The position numbers were made by a program, and so were the translations under genes. The notes under the pieces are model-generated. The model had not been told where the DNA came from. It worked only from the letters and a program-made list of their open reading frames with translations, and did no database searches. A DNA stretch of 64,000 bases from Atopobacter sp. AH10. Its GTDB lineage: Bacteria; Bacillota; Bacilli; Lactobacillales; Aerococcaceae. The DNA is taken from assembly GCF_003664595.1 (NCBI RefSeq), contig NZ_QXPZ01000022.1, forward strand, positions 62,001 to 126,000, written 5' to 3'. Positions 53,369 to 63,181 of the stretch are shown here, piece after piece. Each line of letters starts with the position of its first letter. Within the stretch, counting starts at the first letter, position 1.

Positions 53369-56300
53369 CTATGCTGTTAAATCCGCCTCATTCACGTCTT
53401 CTAACTTAACAGATGCAATAGCAGATACTCCAGAATCTTGCATAGTAACACCATATAAGACATCTGCTTCCTCCATCGTCCCTTTTCGGTGGGTAATCAC
53501 CATAAATTGAGTAGCAGGGGTAAAACTCTTGAGATAATGGCCATAACGAGAAACATTGGCATCATCAAGAGCCGCCTCCACTTCGTCAAGCAAACAGAAA
53601 GGCACTGGTTTTACCTGTAAAATCGCAAAAAGTAAGGCAATTGCCGTTAAAGCTCTTTCTCCACCTGATAGTAAGGAGAGCGATTGAAGTTTTTTCCCAG
53701 GCGGTTGAGCAATAATGTCTACTCCTGTAGTTAGATAGTCTCCCGGTTCTGTGAGTTCTAAACTTGCTCTACCTCCCCCGAAAAGACGTGGGAAAGTCGC
53801 TTCAAAAGCGTCTTTAACCTTAAAGAAAGTGTCTTTAAATCGTTCTCTAACTTCTTGGTCTAATTCTTTCATCGTCGCTTCTAAATCTGACTTTGCCTCT
53901 TCAACGTCTTGCTTTTGCTGAGTCAAGTCATCAAAACGATTTTTTGTTAATTCATACTCGTCAATGGACTCCATATTAATGGGACCTAATTGTTGAATCC
54001 GTGAGCGAAGGCTCTTTACTAGTCGCTTGGCTTCTGGAATAGCTATTTCCAATTCACCATATTGGACTGCCTTTTCAAAGCTCATGCGGAATTCCTCAGT
54101 TAATTGGGTTAACATTTGATCCATCTGAAGATCGTAACGAGCCTCCTCTTTTTCTTTTTCGGCAATTTCTAATTGAACAGCTTCCATTTCTTGATAGAGT
54201 TGACGTTCGGCTTTCGACAGTGCTGCCAACTGCTTTTGAGCTTTTTCATAGGCTAGCTCTTCTTTAGCCATATCTTTTTCATAGCTGTCCCGATCAAGAT
54301 CGCTTTGCTTCAGCAAAACTTTCAATTCTTCTTGCCTAGACTTCAGTTTGGCTTCTTCTTCTTTCGATAGACTTTCCCCTTGAAGCAATTCCTTTTCAAG
54401 CACTTGTTCATTCTCTAGTGCTTCTTTCTTATCAGCCAGTTGCTTTTTCTCATGCTTCAATTGTTCCATCACAACAGCATAATCGGTTTGATTACTTTTA
54501 AGTGCTTCTTCCAAAATTTTAATCTGATCTTGGCGTTCCTCATCTGAAATTTCCAAGACCCTCATTCGTTCTTTATTAGCCCTTATTTTTTCAATAACTT
54601 GTTCAAGATTGCGCCCTTTTTCTACATATCGAGATTGATCAACCGATTCGTCTTCTTGAGCCATTTGCCATTCATATCGTCTAACCTGCAGTTGTTTTTC
54701 TTGTTCTCTTAAACTGTCTGTTTGGTAATCTAAATCAGCTGTTAATCGAGATAATTCTAATTGAATAGCTTGTGATCGTTTTAAATCATTTGATGCCAAA
54801 GAGCGTAGCTCATCCACTTCTTTTGCCCATTTAGCTTTTTTATCCGCTAAATCTTTTACATCTTTCTCCATTCGACCGATGCGTTCATGCAATTGCTCTA
54901 ATTCGCTTTGCCGGCTAATTAAATTTGCCCCTTTTGCTTGTTGTTGCCCCCCAGAAAGAGATCCTCCTGCATTAAACACATCCCCTTCTAAGGTCACTAC
55001 TCGCACTTTACGGTGTAGACTAGCAGAAATCGAAGAAGCCGCCTCCAAATCTCTAGCAACGATTACATTGGCTAAACTTTGGCTAACAGCTTTCTTAATT
55101 TTTGGATCACAAGTGACTAAGTCTATAGCGACACCTATAAAGCCATCGACCTGTTTTGCGGCTTCAACTTGCCCATAAGCTAAACTTCTTTCGCTTAAAT
55201 TCGGTAAAGGGAGAAAAGTTGCTCTGCCCTTTCCATCTGTTTTCAAACGTTTGATGCCGAGTTTTGCTGCTTTTTCCGTCTCTGTTACCAGATATTGCGC
55301 ACTAGCGCCTAAAGCAGTAGAAATCGCTAATTCATGCTCTGGCTTCAAACGAATTAATTCAGCAACAGCCCCAATTAAGCCTGGAATTTCAGCCTTGTGT
55401 TGTAATAAATATTTGACCCCTCCATAGTAGCCTGCATGTTCTTTGGCCATGGCTGATAAAGAATCATATCTAGTCTTTAGGCCGTTGAGTTCCCGATCAG
55501 CTTTTTGAAAAGCTTCGTCTATTTTTTGATACTTATCTTGAAGAGTTTCATGCTTTGCTTTTTGATCCTTAATCAAGTCTTCTAATTCTTTAAGATCGGC
55601 TTCTTTTACTTTTAAGGCTTCTTGACTAGTTGCCTGTTTGTCTTTAATGAGCTTTAATTGCGCTTCTAATTCTTTTAACTCTTGTTCCTTACGCTTTAAA
55701 GTGGCTTCTCGTTGATCTTTCCCATCTTCGAATTGGCGAACAGCTTGCTCTAAACGAGCTTTTTCTTGAAGAAGATCAAAATAATCATTTTTTAAGCGAT
55801 TTAACTCTTCCTCTTGACCTTGGCTAAAGTTATGCAAGTCCTTTGCTAAGTCCTGCCCTTCCTTTTGTAAAAGTTTAGCTTTAGCTTGATGCAAGGCTTG
55901 ACTCTCTTCTAAGCTATTTTTTTCTTGCAGCAGATTTTTGATGTTCAGCTGTACCTTCTGGAGTTGCTTGCGTTGATCAGCACCGCTTGATTCCGCATGT
56001 TTTAAGCGTTCAGTTAACAAGTCGTATTCTCCAGCCTGTTTAGTCTTATTTTCCACAAATTGGACATAGCTATGCTTCAAGCTGTTAATTCTGTCATGTC
56101 TTTCTTCCAAGTCAGCATTAGCCAGGCTTAAGGATTGGCTTTTAGTCTCATGCGCTCGTTGCAATTCTTGATAGGTCGACCTGCGTAGATCTTGCTCTTT
56201 ATTTAAGCTTTCTTGTTGCCCCTTAATCCTTTTTAATTCACTAGCTAAAAGGCGAATAGACAAGTCTCTTAATTCTTTGTCCAACTCCTTATACTGAATG

Positions 56301-56935
56301 GCTTTTTGACTTTGCCGTTCGAGAGGTTCTAATTGGCCTGATATCTCAAATAAAATATCTTTTAATCGACTCAGATGATCTTCTGTACGGGTTAATTTTC
56401 TTTCAGCTTCCGCCTTTTGATTCTTATAAGTTAAAACCCCGGCTACTTCTTCAATAATATCCCGTCTTTGTTCAGGACGGTTGTTGAAAATTTCTTCAAC
56501 CTTCCCTTGAGAAATCATCGAGAAAGAATCTTTCCCCATCCCAGAATCCATTAATAATAAAGTCACATCTTTCAAACGAACCGCTTGTTGATTGATATAG
56601 ACTTGTGACTCTCCTGTCCGATGATAACGTCTTGTAATCACTACTTCATTCGCATCAATAGCAAGATGACGATCTTCATTATTAAAAACCAGGCTCACTT
56701 CACAGAAATTAACGGCCTTCTTGCTATCGGAGCCTGAAAAAATTAAATCATCCATCCGTTTCCCTCTAAGAGACTTAGCGGATTGTTCCCCCAGAACCCA
56801 TTTAATGGCTTCAGCTAGATTAGACTTACCTGATCCATTCGGCCCTACTACTGCTGTTACACCATCTGTCAATTCGACAATCGTCTTGTTGGCAAAAGAT
56901 TTAAAGCCACTCATTATAATACGTTCTAGTTTCAT
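53369..56935 (-). CDS. smc: SMC chromosome condensation ATPase
   Basis: An 1188-residue SMC: Walker A GPNGSGKSNLAEAIKW near residue 32, long coiled coils (about 170-500 and 670-1020), hinge about 510-665 (AAKQVDGFIGVAIDLV; glycine-rich), C-terminal signature LSGGERALTAIALLFAIL and Walker B FCLLDEVEAALDDANV. With ScpA and ScpB (not in the window) it loads at the origin and organises the chromosome. It starts 3 bp after rnc, the common rnc-smc order. Confidence 0.97.
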   Translation of the reverse strand: MKLERIIMSGFKSFANKTIVELTDGVTAVVGPNGSGKSNLAEAIKWVLGEQSAKSLRGKRMDDLIFSGSDSKKAVNFCEVSLVFNNEDRHLAIDANEVVITRRYHRTGESQVYINQQAVRLKDVTLLLMDSGMGKDSFSMISQGKVEEIFNNRPEQRRDIIEEVAGVLTYKNQKAEAERKLTRTEDHLSRLKDILFEISGQLEPLERQSQKAIQYKELDKELRDLSIRLLASELKRIKGQQESLNKEQDLRRSTYQELQRAHETKSQSLSLANADLEERHDRINSLKHSYVQFVENKTKQAGEYDLLTERLKHAESSGADQRKQLQKVQLNIKNLLQEKNSLEESQALHQAKAKLLQKEGQDLAKDLHNFSQGQEEELNRLKNDYFDLLQEKARLEQAVRQFEDGKDQREATLKRKEQELKELEAQLKLIKDKQATSQEALKVKEADLKELEDLIKDQKAKHETLQDKYQKIDEAFQKADRELNGLKTRYDSLSAMAKEHAGYYGGVKYLLQHKAEIPGLIGAVAELIRLKPEHELAISTALGASAQYLVTETEKAAKLGIKRLKTDGKGRATFLPLPNLSERSLAYGQVEAAKQVDGFIGVAIDLVTCDPKIKKAVSQSLANVIVARDLEAASSISASLHRKVRVVTLEGDVFNAGGSLSGGQQQAKGANLISRQSELEQLHERIGRMEKDVKDLADKKAKWAKEVDELRSLASNDLKRSQAIQLELSRLTADLDYQTDSLREQEKQLQVRRYEWQMAQEDESVDQSRYVEKGRNLEQVIEKIRANKERMRVLEISDEERQDQIKILEEALKSNQTDYAVVMEQLKHEKKQLADKKEALENEQVLEKELLQGESLSKEEEAKLKSRQEELKVLLKQSDLDRDSYEKDMAKEELAYEKAQKQLAALSKAERQLYQEMEAVQLEIAEKEKEEARYDLQMDQMLTQLTEEFRMSFEKAVQYGELEIAIPEAKRLVKSLRSRIQQLGPINMESIDEYELTKNRFDDLTQQKQDVEEAKSDLEATMKELDQEVRERFKDTFFKVKDAFEATFPRLFGGGRASLELTEPGDYLTTGVDIIAQPPGKKLQSLSLLSGGERALTAIALLFAILQVKPVPFCLLDEVEAALDDANVSRYGHYLKSFTPATQFMVITHRKGTMEEADVLYGVTMQDSGVSAIASVKLEDVNEADLTA

Positions 56936-56938
56936 GAC

Positions 56939-57628
56939 TTACTCCATCTTTCCCATTCTTTTTAAAGCCAAACGAGCAGCTTCTTGCTCAGCTTCTTTTT
57001 TACTAGCCCCTTGCCCTTGACCCAAATTTTTTCCATCACAAGACACTTCTACTTCAAAAGTTTTTTTGTGAGAAGGGCCAGACTCTTTTAGTAAATGATA
57101 TTGAATCAAGACCTTTCCATGTGTTTGCAGTTCTTCTTGCAGTAAAGTCTTATAATCCAATAATCTTATGTCACTTTGATCACGTAATGTGACTATTTGT
57201 TCTTCAATAAAAGGGATGACAGGCTCTATACCTGCATCCAAGACAAAAGCTCCGATAAAGGCTTCAAAAATATCGCAAAGAATACTAGGCCTTTTCCTTC
57301 CACCAGATGCTTCTTCCCCTTTACCCAAATACATTAAGTCATCAAAATGCCACAAACGGGCTAAATAAGCTAAGCTTGTTTCGCAAACCAAGGCCGCCCG
57401 AATTCTAGTCAATTTCCCTTCAGGTTCTTGTGGATATTCCTTATAAAGATACTTAGATACCACATATTCTAAAATAGCATCTCCTAAAAATTCCAATCGT
57501 TCATAGCTATCAATATGCGTCCCGCGCCTTTCATTAATGTAAGACGTATGACTAAAAGCTTGTTCTAACAAAGCTTCATCCTTAAATCGATAGCCAATTT
57601 CTTCTGCGATGACATCAATTATCGCCAT
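56939..57628 (-). CDS. rnc: Ribonuclease III
   Basis: A 229-residue RNase III that cuts double-stranded RNA in rRNA and mRNA processing. The signature ERLEFLGDAILEYVVSKYLY carries the metal-binding Glu/Asp; the second catalytic acid set is in CDIFEAFIGAFVLD. A double-stranded RNA-binding domain occupies about 155-229 (KKEAEQEAARLALKRMG). The ATG at 57628 has AAAGGAG upstream; a longer frame to 57658 does not. Confidence 0.96.
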   Translation of the reverse strand: MAIIDVIAEEIGYRFKDEALLEQAFSHTSYINERRGTHIDSYERLEFLGDAILEYVVSKYLYKEYPQEPEGKLTRIRAALVCETSLAYLARLWHFDDLMYLGKGEEASGGRKRPSILCDIFEAFIGAFVLDAGIEPVIPFIEEQIVTLRDQSDIRLLDYKTLLQEELQTHGKVLIQYHLLKESGPSHKKTFEVEVSCDGKNLGQGQGASKKEAEQEAARLALKRMGKME

Positions 57629-57724
57629 ATGCTCGCTCCTTTCTATACCTTTCTTCATTATACGTCATTTCCTTGTAACTGTCATGTTTTTAAGAGATCC
57701 TTAGGCCTAGCAGGCGTCTGATAC

Positions 57725-57763
57725 AAAAAAAAGAACCTTGATCATTTCATCAAAGTTCTTTTC
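57725..57763. terminator. Terminator-like hairpin upstream of rnc
   Basis: AAAAGAAC-TTGAT pairs with ATCAA-GTTCTTTT (one bulge on each arm) around CATTTC. Flanked by an A-run and T's. It would end transcription from the 57960 gene. Confidence 0.78.
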
Positions 57764-57959
57764 CTCTATTCCTAAAATAGGCTGAAGGAAATGCCTGAAG
57801 AAAAAGCCACTTGATCAATCAATCTTAGCTAGTCAAGCTCTAGTAAAAAAGAATTAAAGCCTATCCACTAGAAAAGATGCACAAGTGTAAAATGAACCAT
57901 TTAACTGAAAAGAAGCGGAAAAAGGGCCTCATCATTTGATCGCACAAAAAATCTCTAGC
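57764..57959. other. Intergenic stretch before the 57960 gene
   Basis: Non-coding, no clear structure beyond the terminator. Confidence 0.4.
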
Positions 57960-58673
57960 TTACATAGTTGCTGATTTTTCAGTGTAAGGAAATCCTTCAA
58001 ACAACCACTTGTCTTTCATCAAATACTCCAGTCGATAATACTTTGCATTAAAGTCCAAGTTAGGCCGAATAGAATAAAAGCGTTTCGGAACATGAACGTC
58101 TTCAGCAAAAGCTTGTGCTGGATTAAAAAAATACAATTGCTTATAATCGAGCCTATTTAAAACGAATCGCTGTCCAAGCACTTCAGCAACTTGATCGTCT
58201 TCTACTAAACTCACACGAAATTTAGGCATACGGCAGACAATTTGTCCATATTTGAAATAATAATAGCCTTCGTTATAACCTAATACTTCTAATTTTTCAT
58301 GAGTTGCTTTGGCCTCATAAAAATTTAAATGCTTTAAATTATTCATATTGTAAGACAAACGATAAGTCATCATTAAAGAAGGATCATATGGGCGAAATGC
58401 TCCATTTTTGTACTCATGACTTCTCATTTGCGGTGTCACGTAAGCTGCTTGCTTGAGATAAGGCAGATAACGGAAATAATAATAACTAACTCCCCCGCTC
58501 ATCAAAAGGCCTAGACTGACAAGAACAAGGGCAAGTTGACGTAGCTTTCCCTTCTTTTCACCATATAAGCCAAAAATCATGGCCAGCAAAACAATAATGC
58601 CTATTATCATTAAACAGGTTGAAAAATACCCATTATAAAATTTTTCCGCCCTAATCCATTCCTGTACGCTCAT
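57960..58673 (-). CDS. Two-helix membrane protein, unknown function
   Basis: I do not recognise this 237-residue protein. It has two adjacent membrane helices (about 17-38 and 48-66) and a large Tyr-rich C-terminal domain, presumably outside the cell, with FYEAKATHEKLEVLGYNEGY and YYFKYGQIVCRMPKFR (one Cys). The ATG at 58673 has GGGTG close by; a TTG at 58685 is possible. It sits between rnc and the opp operon and has its own terminator after it, so it is probably transcribed alone. Confidence 0.78.
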   Translation of the reverse strand: MSVQEWIRAEKFYNGYFSTCLMIIGIIVLLAMIFGLYGEKKGKLRQLALVLVSLGLLMSGGVSYYYFRYLPYLKQAAYVTPQMRSHEYKNGAFRPYDPSLMMTYRLSYNMNNLKHLNFYEAKATHEKLEVLGYNEGYYYFKYGQIVCRMPKFRVSLVEDDQVAEVLGQRFVLNRLDYKQLYFFNPAQAFAEDVHVPKRFYSIRPNLDFNAKYYRLEYLMKDKWLFEGFPYTEKSATM

Positions 58674-58754
58674 TTGATCACCCAATTTCCATTTTTGCCC
58701 TATTATTATAGCATAGGTCTTGTCGCTTACTCATTTAAAAATAATTTTTATAAA

Positions 58755-58791
58755 GAAAAACCCTAAGCTAATGAAACAGCTTAGGGTCTTT
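58755..58791 (-). terminator. Terminator of the opp operon
   Basis: ACCCTAAGCT/AGCTTAGGGT perfect 10-bp stem, 8-base loop, T-run on the minus strand. Confidence 0.9.
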
Positions 58792-58811
58792 TGAACTTAT
58801 TAACAAAAATA

Positions 58812-59762
58812 TTATCCGATACGTTGACGAGCATCAGCTACACGTTGCATAGCTTGACCAATGTAGTTAATGCACAACATGATCACTAGGATAAGTAGAG
58901 CTGCAGGTAACCATACCCAATGTTTGTTTTCAATCAAGTCAGCAGTTGTCGCATAACCGATCAAAGTCCCTAAACTTGGGACATTAGGTGGTAACCCAAA
59001 ACCAAGGTAGGACAAACCTGTTTCGATACCAACGTTCCCTGCAAAGGAAAGCGTTAAGTTAACGATAATCAAGGAACTGATATTAGGCAATACGCCATCA
59101 AACATAATCTTCAAATCACTCGTTCCAAGCGTCTTAGAGGCAGCAACATAATCCAAAGCGGCTTCAGTCAATACCCGACTTCGCATCAGACGTGCTTTAC
59201 CTACCCAGTTAAAGCAGGACATGATCAAGACGAAGGAAAGGGCGTTATATTTAGGGATGATAACGACCAAAACGATAATGATCATGGTTGTTGGTAAAAT
59301 CATGAAAAAGTCAACGATACGCATCATGATGACATCTGTGATTCCACCAAAATAGCCGGAAATCAACCCATATACAATCCCAATGATCGAGGTGATGATA
59401 GTGATAGAGAAACCGATAAATAAGGAATTCCGAGTCCCAATAATCAATTGCCCAAAGACGTCACGTCCACCTTCATCAGTCCCAAAAATATGCCCTTCTT
59501 CCCCATAACCAAGGTAGCGGCTCAAAACATCAATACTCATCAATTGTTTTTGATCGATGAAGAAAGCTCCGATAAACACTCCCAAAATGATAGAGAGCAA
59601 GATAATCGCCGCTCCCATCGCTACAGGATCCTTAATAAATTCTCGGAAGAGGACTTGAATCCCTACAGTAGCCGATTTTGGTTGTTTTCCATCTCCAACA
59701 GGGACAGAGGATTTTGCTTCAGTCGTTTCTCCACTTTTAACAGCTTTTGTTTTATCTGACAT
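58812..59762 (-). CDS. oppC: Oligopeptide ABC transporter permease OppC
   Basis: A 316-residue permease. A charged Ser/Lys-rich N-terminus is followed by six helices; the EAA loop that contacts the ATPases is EAALDYVAASKTLGTSDLKI. The N-terminal OppC domain is present. It imports peptides with OppB, OppD and OppF. Last gene of the operon; 14 bp after oppB. Confidence 0.94.
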   Translation of the reverse strand: MSDKTKAVKSGETTEAKSSVPVGDGKQPKSATVGIQVLFREFIKDPVAMGAAIILLSIILGVFIGAFFIDQKQLMSIDVLSRYLGYGEEGHIFGTDEGGRDVFGQLIIGTRNSLFIGFSITIITSIIGIVYGLISGYFGGITDVIMMRIVDFFMILPTTMIIIVLVVIIPKYNALSFVLIMSCFNWVGKARLMRSRVLTEAALDYVAASKTLGTSDLKIMFDGVLPNISSLIIVNLTLSFAGNVGIETGLSYLGFGLPPNVPSLGTLIGYATTADLIENKHWVWLPAALLILVIMLCINYIGQAMQRVADARQRIG

Positions 59763-59776
59763 GATGATCCTCCCTT

Positions 59777-60739
59777 CTATTGAATCCGGATACGTGGGTC
59801 AACAATACTCATGGCAATATCTGAGATAAGAGTACCAAACAAGGTAGCAATACCAAATAGCAATACTAAAGCTGTTATAACAGAGTAGTCACGAGATTGG
59901 ATGGCTTGCACGAACAAGTTCCCCATACCAGAGTATGAAAAGATTTGTTCAATGAAGACAGACCCAGCAATCAAACCAGTGATATCGTAACCGATGAAAG
60001 AAACGATTGGTAATAAGGCATTACGGAAAATGTGTTTGTTGTAAACAACTTTTTCTGGTACCCCTTTTGACCGAGCTGTCCGGACATAATCTTGACTCTT
60101 AGCATCAATAATCCCCGTACGAAGATACTGAACAGTACCTGTAGTAGACAAGAGTGCCATTGTAAAGGATGGCAAAATGATGTGGTAGAGTCGACTAAAG
60201 AAGAAGGCTGTTGTCCCAGGTGTTAACCCCCCTGCTGCTGAACCCCGAGTTGGGAACCATTGCAAAGTATATCCAAAGAGCCATAAAAGGAGCAAGGCGA
60301 ACACGAACAATGGAATAGAATAGGTTAAGAAAGTATAGATAACGATAATTTTATCAATCCAGCTATTTTGGTATCGACCAGCGAGTAAGCCCAGTGGCAA
60401 TGAGATCAAATAGGTCAAGATCAAGGTCATCAAAGATAACCAAATTGTATTTGGCAAACGTTGCCCTATTTGAGTTGTCACGGCACGTTGGTAAGTATAT
60501 GAGATACCAAAGTCACCTTTTAAGGCATTCCCAACCCAACGGAAATACTGAACAGGTAGTGGGTCGTTCAAGCCAGCCCGTTCCCTCAAGGCTTCCAGAG
60601 CTTCTGGAGGTGTTTGAGGCGTAATCATCCCAGTAAATGGGTCCCCTGGCATGGCTTTAGCTAAAGCAAAGACCAAGACACTTAAAATAATAATTTGTGG
60701 GATCATCAAAAGAACCCGACGCAAAATTGTTTTCCACAT
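59777..60739 (-). CDS. oppB: Oligopeptide ABC transporter permease OppB
   Basis: A 320-residue permease with six helices; EAA loop DYVRTARSKGVPEKVVYNKH and the typical N-terminal LMIPQIIILSVLVFALAKAM and PGDPF. The ATG at 60739 is chosen, 11 bases after GGAGG; an in-frame start at 60775 would lie deep in oppF. It begins one base after the oppF stop. Confidence 0.94.
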   Translation of the reverse strand: MWKTILRRVLLMIPQIIILSVLVFALAKAMPGDPFTGMITPQTPPEALEALRERAGLNDPLPVQYFRWVGNALKGDFGISYTYQRAVTTQIGQRLPNTIWLSLMTLILTYLISLPLGLLAGRYQNSWIDKIIVIYTFLTYSIPLFVFALLLLWLFGYTLQWFPTRGSAAGGLTPGTTAFFFSRLYHIILPSFTMALLSTTGTVQYLRTGIIDAKSQDYVRTARSKGVPEKVVYNKHIFRNALLPIVSFIGYDITGLIAGSVFIEQIFSYSGMGNLFVQAIQSRDYSVITALVLLFGIATLFGTLISDIAMSIVDPRIRIQ

Positions 60740-60740
60740 A

Positions 60741-61685
60741 CTAGTGTGCACCTCCCTTAGGATCCAAGGCAGCATAATGCGTATTTGTCAATTGTGTCAT
60801 ATCGAATACGCGACCTTTTTCATCATAATAGGCATTTTGCTTTTCTTGGTAGAGTGCTTCGGTTTGTTTACGTTCAAGCTTATGTTTATCACGATTAATT
60901 GGATCAATAACCGGAATAGCCGAAAGCAAACGCTTGGTGTAAATATGTTGAGGGTTCGTATAGATATCTTTACGGGTTCCTTTTTCTACAAAACGGCCGT
61001 GATACATAATATGTAAATAGTCACACATATGTTTCACAACACCTAAGTCGTGAGAAATAAAGATATAGGACAAGTTGAACTCGTCTTGAATACGCTTCAT
61101 GTAATTCAAAACTTGTGCTTGTACAGACAAGTCTAAGGCCGATACAGGTTCATCAGCGATAATTAATTTTGGATTTGAAGCAATCGAACGGGCGACCCCA
61201 ATACGTTGCCGTTGACCACCAGAGAACTCATGAGGGTATTTATATAGAGCTTCTTCATTCAAACCGATAATTTCCAATAATTCAATAACCCGTTTCTTTT
61301 CTTCACTAGGAGAAAGATGATCGAAATTACGGATAGGCTCCGCAATAATATCGATAATACGTTTTTTAGGGTTAAAACTTGACAAGGAATCTTGGAAGAT
61401 CATTTGCACTGAACGGTTAAATTCAGGAATCGAACTCAAGCGCTTATTAGTGATCTCTTCCCCATTAAAATAAATATGACCAGCTGTAGCTTTTTCCAGA
61501 CCAATAATGGTACGACCAATTGTAGACTTCCCTGATCCAGATTCACCAACAAGCCCATAAGTTTTACCTTGTTCAATTTCCATATCTACACCATCAACAG
61601 CGTAGACCCAATCTGTGATCCGATTCCAAAATCCACTACGAATAGGGAAATGCACTTTAAGATCTTTAACTTCAATAAATCCCAT
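60741..61685 (-). CDS. oppF: Oligopeptide ABC transporter ATPase OppF
   Basis: A 314-residue ATPase: Walker A GESGSGKSTIGRTI, signature FSGGQRQRIGVARSI, Walker B LIIADEPVSALDLS, H-loop ISHDLGVV, and the C-terminal oligo_HPY segment after residue 240. The ATG at 61685 overlaps the oppD stop (TAATG); a start at 61733 has no ribosome binding site. Confidence 0.95.
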   Translation of the reverse strand: MGFIEVKDLKVHFPIRSGFWNRITDWVYAVDGVDMEIEQGKTYGLVGESGSGKSTIGRTIIGLEKATAGHIYFNGEEITNKRLSSIPEFNRSVQMIFQDSLSSFNPKKRIIDIIAEPIRNFDHLSPSEEKKRVIELLEIIGLNEEALYKYPHEFSGGQRQRIGVARSIASNPKLIIADEPVSALDLSVQAQVLNYMKRIQDEFNLSYIFISHDLGVVKHMCDYLHIMYHGRFVEKGTRKDIYTNPQHIYTKRLLSAIPVIDPINRDKHKLERKQTEALYQEKQNAYYDEKGRVFDMTQLTNTHYAALDPKGGAH

Positions 61686-62707
61686 TAGGCTTCCTCCTCC
61701 CCTTCGAAGTAGAAATGTTTGTAACATGAACAACGGACATAGTGTCCTGGAGCTGCTTCGTGCATCACAGGATCTTCTTCATGGGCACTATCTGGAATCC
61801 ATGGAATCCGAGGAGCAAAACGACAACCTTTTTCAGGAAGATTCACCAAACTTGGTACAGTCCCTTGAATCACATGTAATTCATCTACAGGAGCTTCATC
61901 CGATACATCTTTCCCACCTTGAGGAATAGACCGGAGCAAGGATCTTGTATATGGATGCAATGGGTTAGTAAATAATTCTTCAGCTGAAGCAACTTCCACA
62001 AACTGTCCTGCATACATAACAGCCACTCGATCTGCAGTTTCAGCTACAACACCTAAATCGTGAGTGATTAAAATAATCCCAGATTCTGTCTCTTCTTGGA
62101 TTTCGTTCAACAAATCCAAGATTTGCGCTTGAATGGTCACGTCTAGCGCAGTAGTCGGTTCATCCGCGATAATAATAGGTGGCTTACATGCTAAAGCAAT
62201 AGCAATACACACCCTTTGTCGCATCCCACCAGACAATTCATGCGGATATTGTTTAGCTACCCGTTTGGGTTCTGGCAAGCCCACTTGTTCTAGCAACTCG
62301 ATAACTCGAGCCTTGCGTTGCTTGTCATCCATGTCTGTATGGTAAACCAAACCTTCCTCAATCTGTTCACCGATATTCATCAGTGGATTAAGAGAGGCCA
62401 ACGGATCTTGGAAGATCATTCCTACATCATTACCTCTAACCCGATTATAGAGTGCTTCACTCAATTGAATCAGGTTAGTGTCCTTATAGATGATTTCTCC
62501 CGTAATCCGAGTGTTATTCTTGTTGTGAAGTCCCATAATGGTTGTGGCCAAAGTTGACTTCCCACATCCAGATTCCCCTACGATAGCAAGCTTTTCGTTC
62601 TTGTGGAGAGTAAATGAGACACCATCCACAGCATCGTAGTAGCTATCCCGAATCCGGAAGGCGGTATGCAAGTCAATGACTTCCAACAGCGGTTTTCCTT
62701 CACCCAT
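61685..62707 (-). CDS. oppD: Oligopeptide ABC transporter ATPase OppD
   Basis: A 340-residue ATPase: Walker A GESGCGKSTLATTIMGL, signature LSGGMRQRVCIAIAL, Walker B IIADEPTTALDVT, H-loop ITHDLGVV. The C-terminal part has the Cys-containing oligo_HPY region (GCRFAPR; YVRCSCYKHFYF) that in some OppD proteins binds an Fe-S cluster. First gene of oppDFBC; no oppA is in the operon. GGAGGAAGG lies before the ATG. Confidence 0.95.
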   Translation of the reverse strand: MGEGKPLLEVIDLHTAFRIRDSYYDAVDGVSFTLHKNEKLAIVGESGCGKSTLATTIMGLHNKNNTRITGEIIYKDTNLIQLSEALYNRVRGNDVGMIFQDPLASLNPLMNIGEQIEEGLVYHTDMDDKQRKARVIELLEQVGLPEPKRVAKQYPHELSGGMRQRVCIAIALACKPPIIIADEPTTALDVTIQAQILDLLNEIQEETESGIILITHDLGVVAETADRVAVMYAGQFVEVASAEELFTNPLHPYTRSLLRSIPQGGKDVSDEAPVDELHVIQGTVPSLVNLPEKGCRFAPRIPWIPDSAHEEDPVMHEAAPGHYVRCSCYKHFYFEGEEEA

Positions 62708-62754
62708 AAAACCTTCCTCCTTGTCATAAAACTTTTGCTAAGGTTACGACTTCT

Positions 62755-62783
62755 ATTATATCTAACATGCTAATAAAGTTCAA
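62755..62783 (-). promoter_or_regulatory. oppD promoter
   Basis: TTGAAC (62778-62783) and TATAAT (62755-62760) with 17 bp between. Confidence 0.85.
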
Positions 62784-62856
62784 TATTTTTCTAATGGTAA
62801 GCGTTCTCATTCTCATACAATAAATTAGAGCTATTAAAAAAACCTTATTAAATCAA

Positions 62857-62899
62857 TAAAAAAAAGACCGAATCCCTAAAGATTCAATCTTTATTTTTT
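62857..62899 (-). terminator. Terminator after acpP
   Basis: AAAGATTGAATC and GATTCGGTCTTT pair (two wobbles) with a short loop and an eight-T run. Confidence 0.85.
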
Positions 62900-62904
62900 A
62901 CTTA

Positions 62905-63147
62905 TTATTTTACATGATCAGAAATGAAGCGTACAGCATCACCAACAGTGAGCATTTTTTCTGCTTCTTCATCTGGAATCTCAATAGCAAATTCATCTTC
63001 TACAGCCATCACTACTTCTACAATATCTAAAGAATCAGCTTCCAAGTCACTATCTAAACGAGTAGATTCGCTTAATTGTCCTGCTTCCATATCAAAATGC
63101 TCCGCAATCAATTGGCTTAAGCGATTAAAAATTTCTTCCTCTGTCAT
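62905..63147 (-). CDS. acpP: Acyl carrier protein
   Basis: An 80-residue acidic ACP that carries fatty acyl chains on phosphopantetheine. The modified Ser is in LEADSLDIVEVVMAVEDEF (DSL motif). The ATG at 63147 has GGGAGG upstream; a frame to 63201 overlaps plsX. It follows plsX after about 35 bp. The standard next gene, rnc, is moved away by the opp operon. Confidence 0.95.
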   Translation of the reverse strand: MTEEEIFNRLSQLIAEHFDMEAGQLSESTRLDSDLEADSLDIVEVVMAVEDEFAIEIPDEEAEKMLTVGDAVRFISDHVK

Positions 63148-63181
63148 AAAATCCTCCCTAGAATATTTATAATTTATTTTA

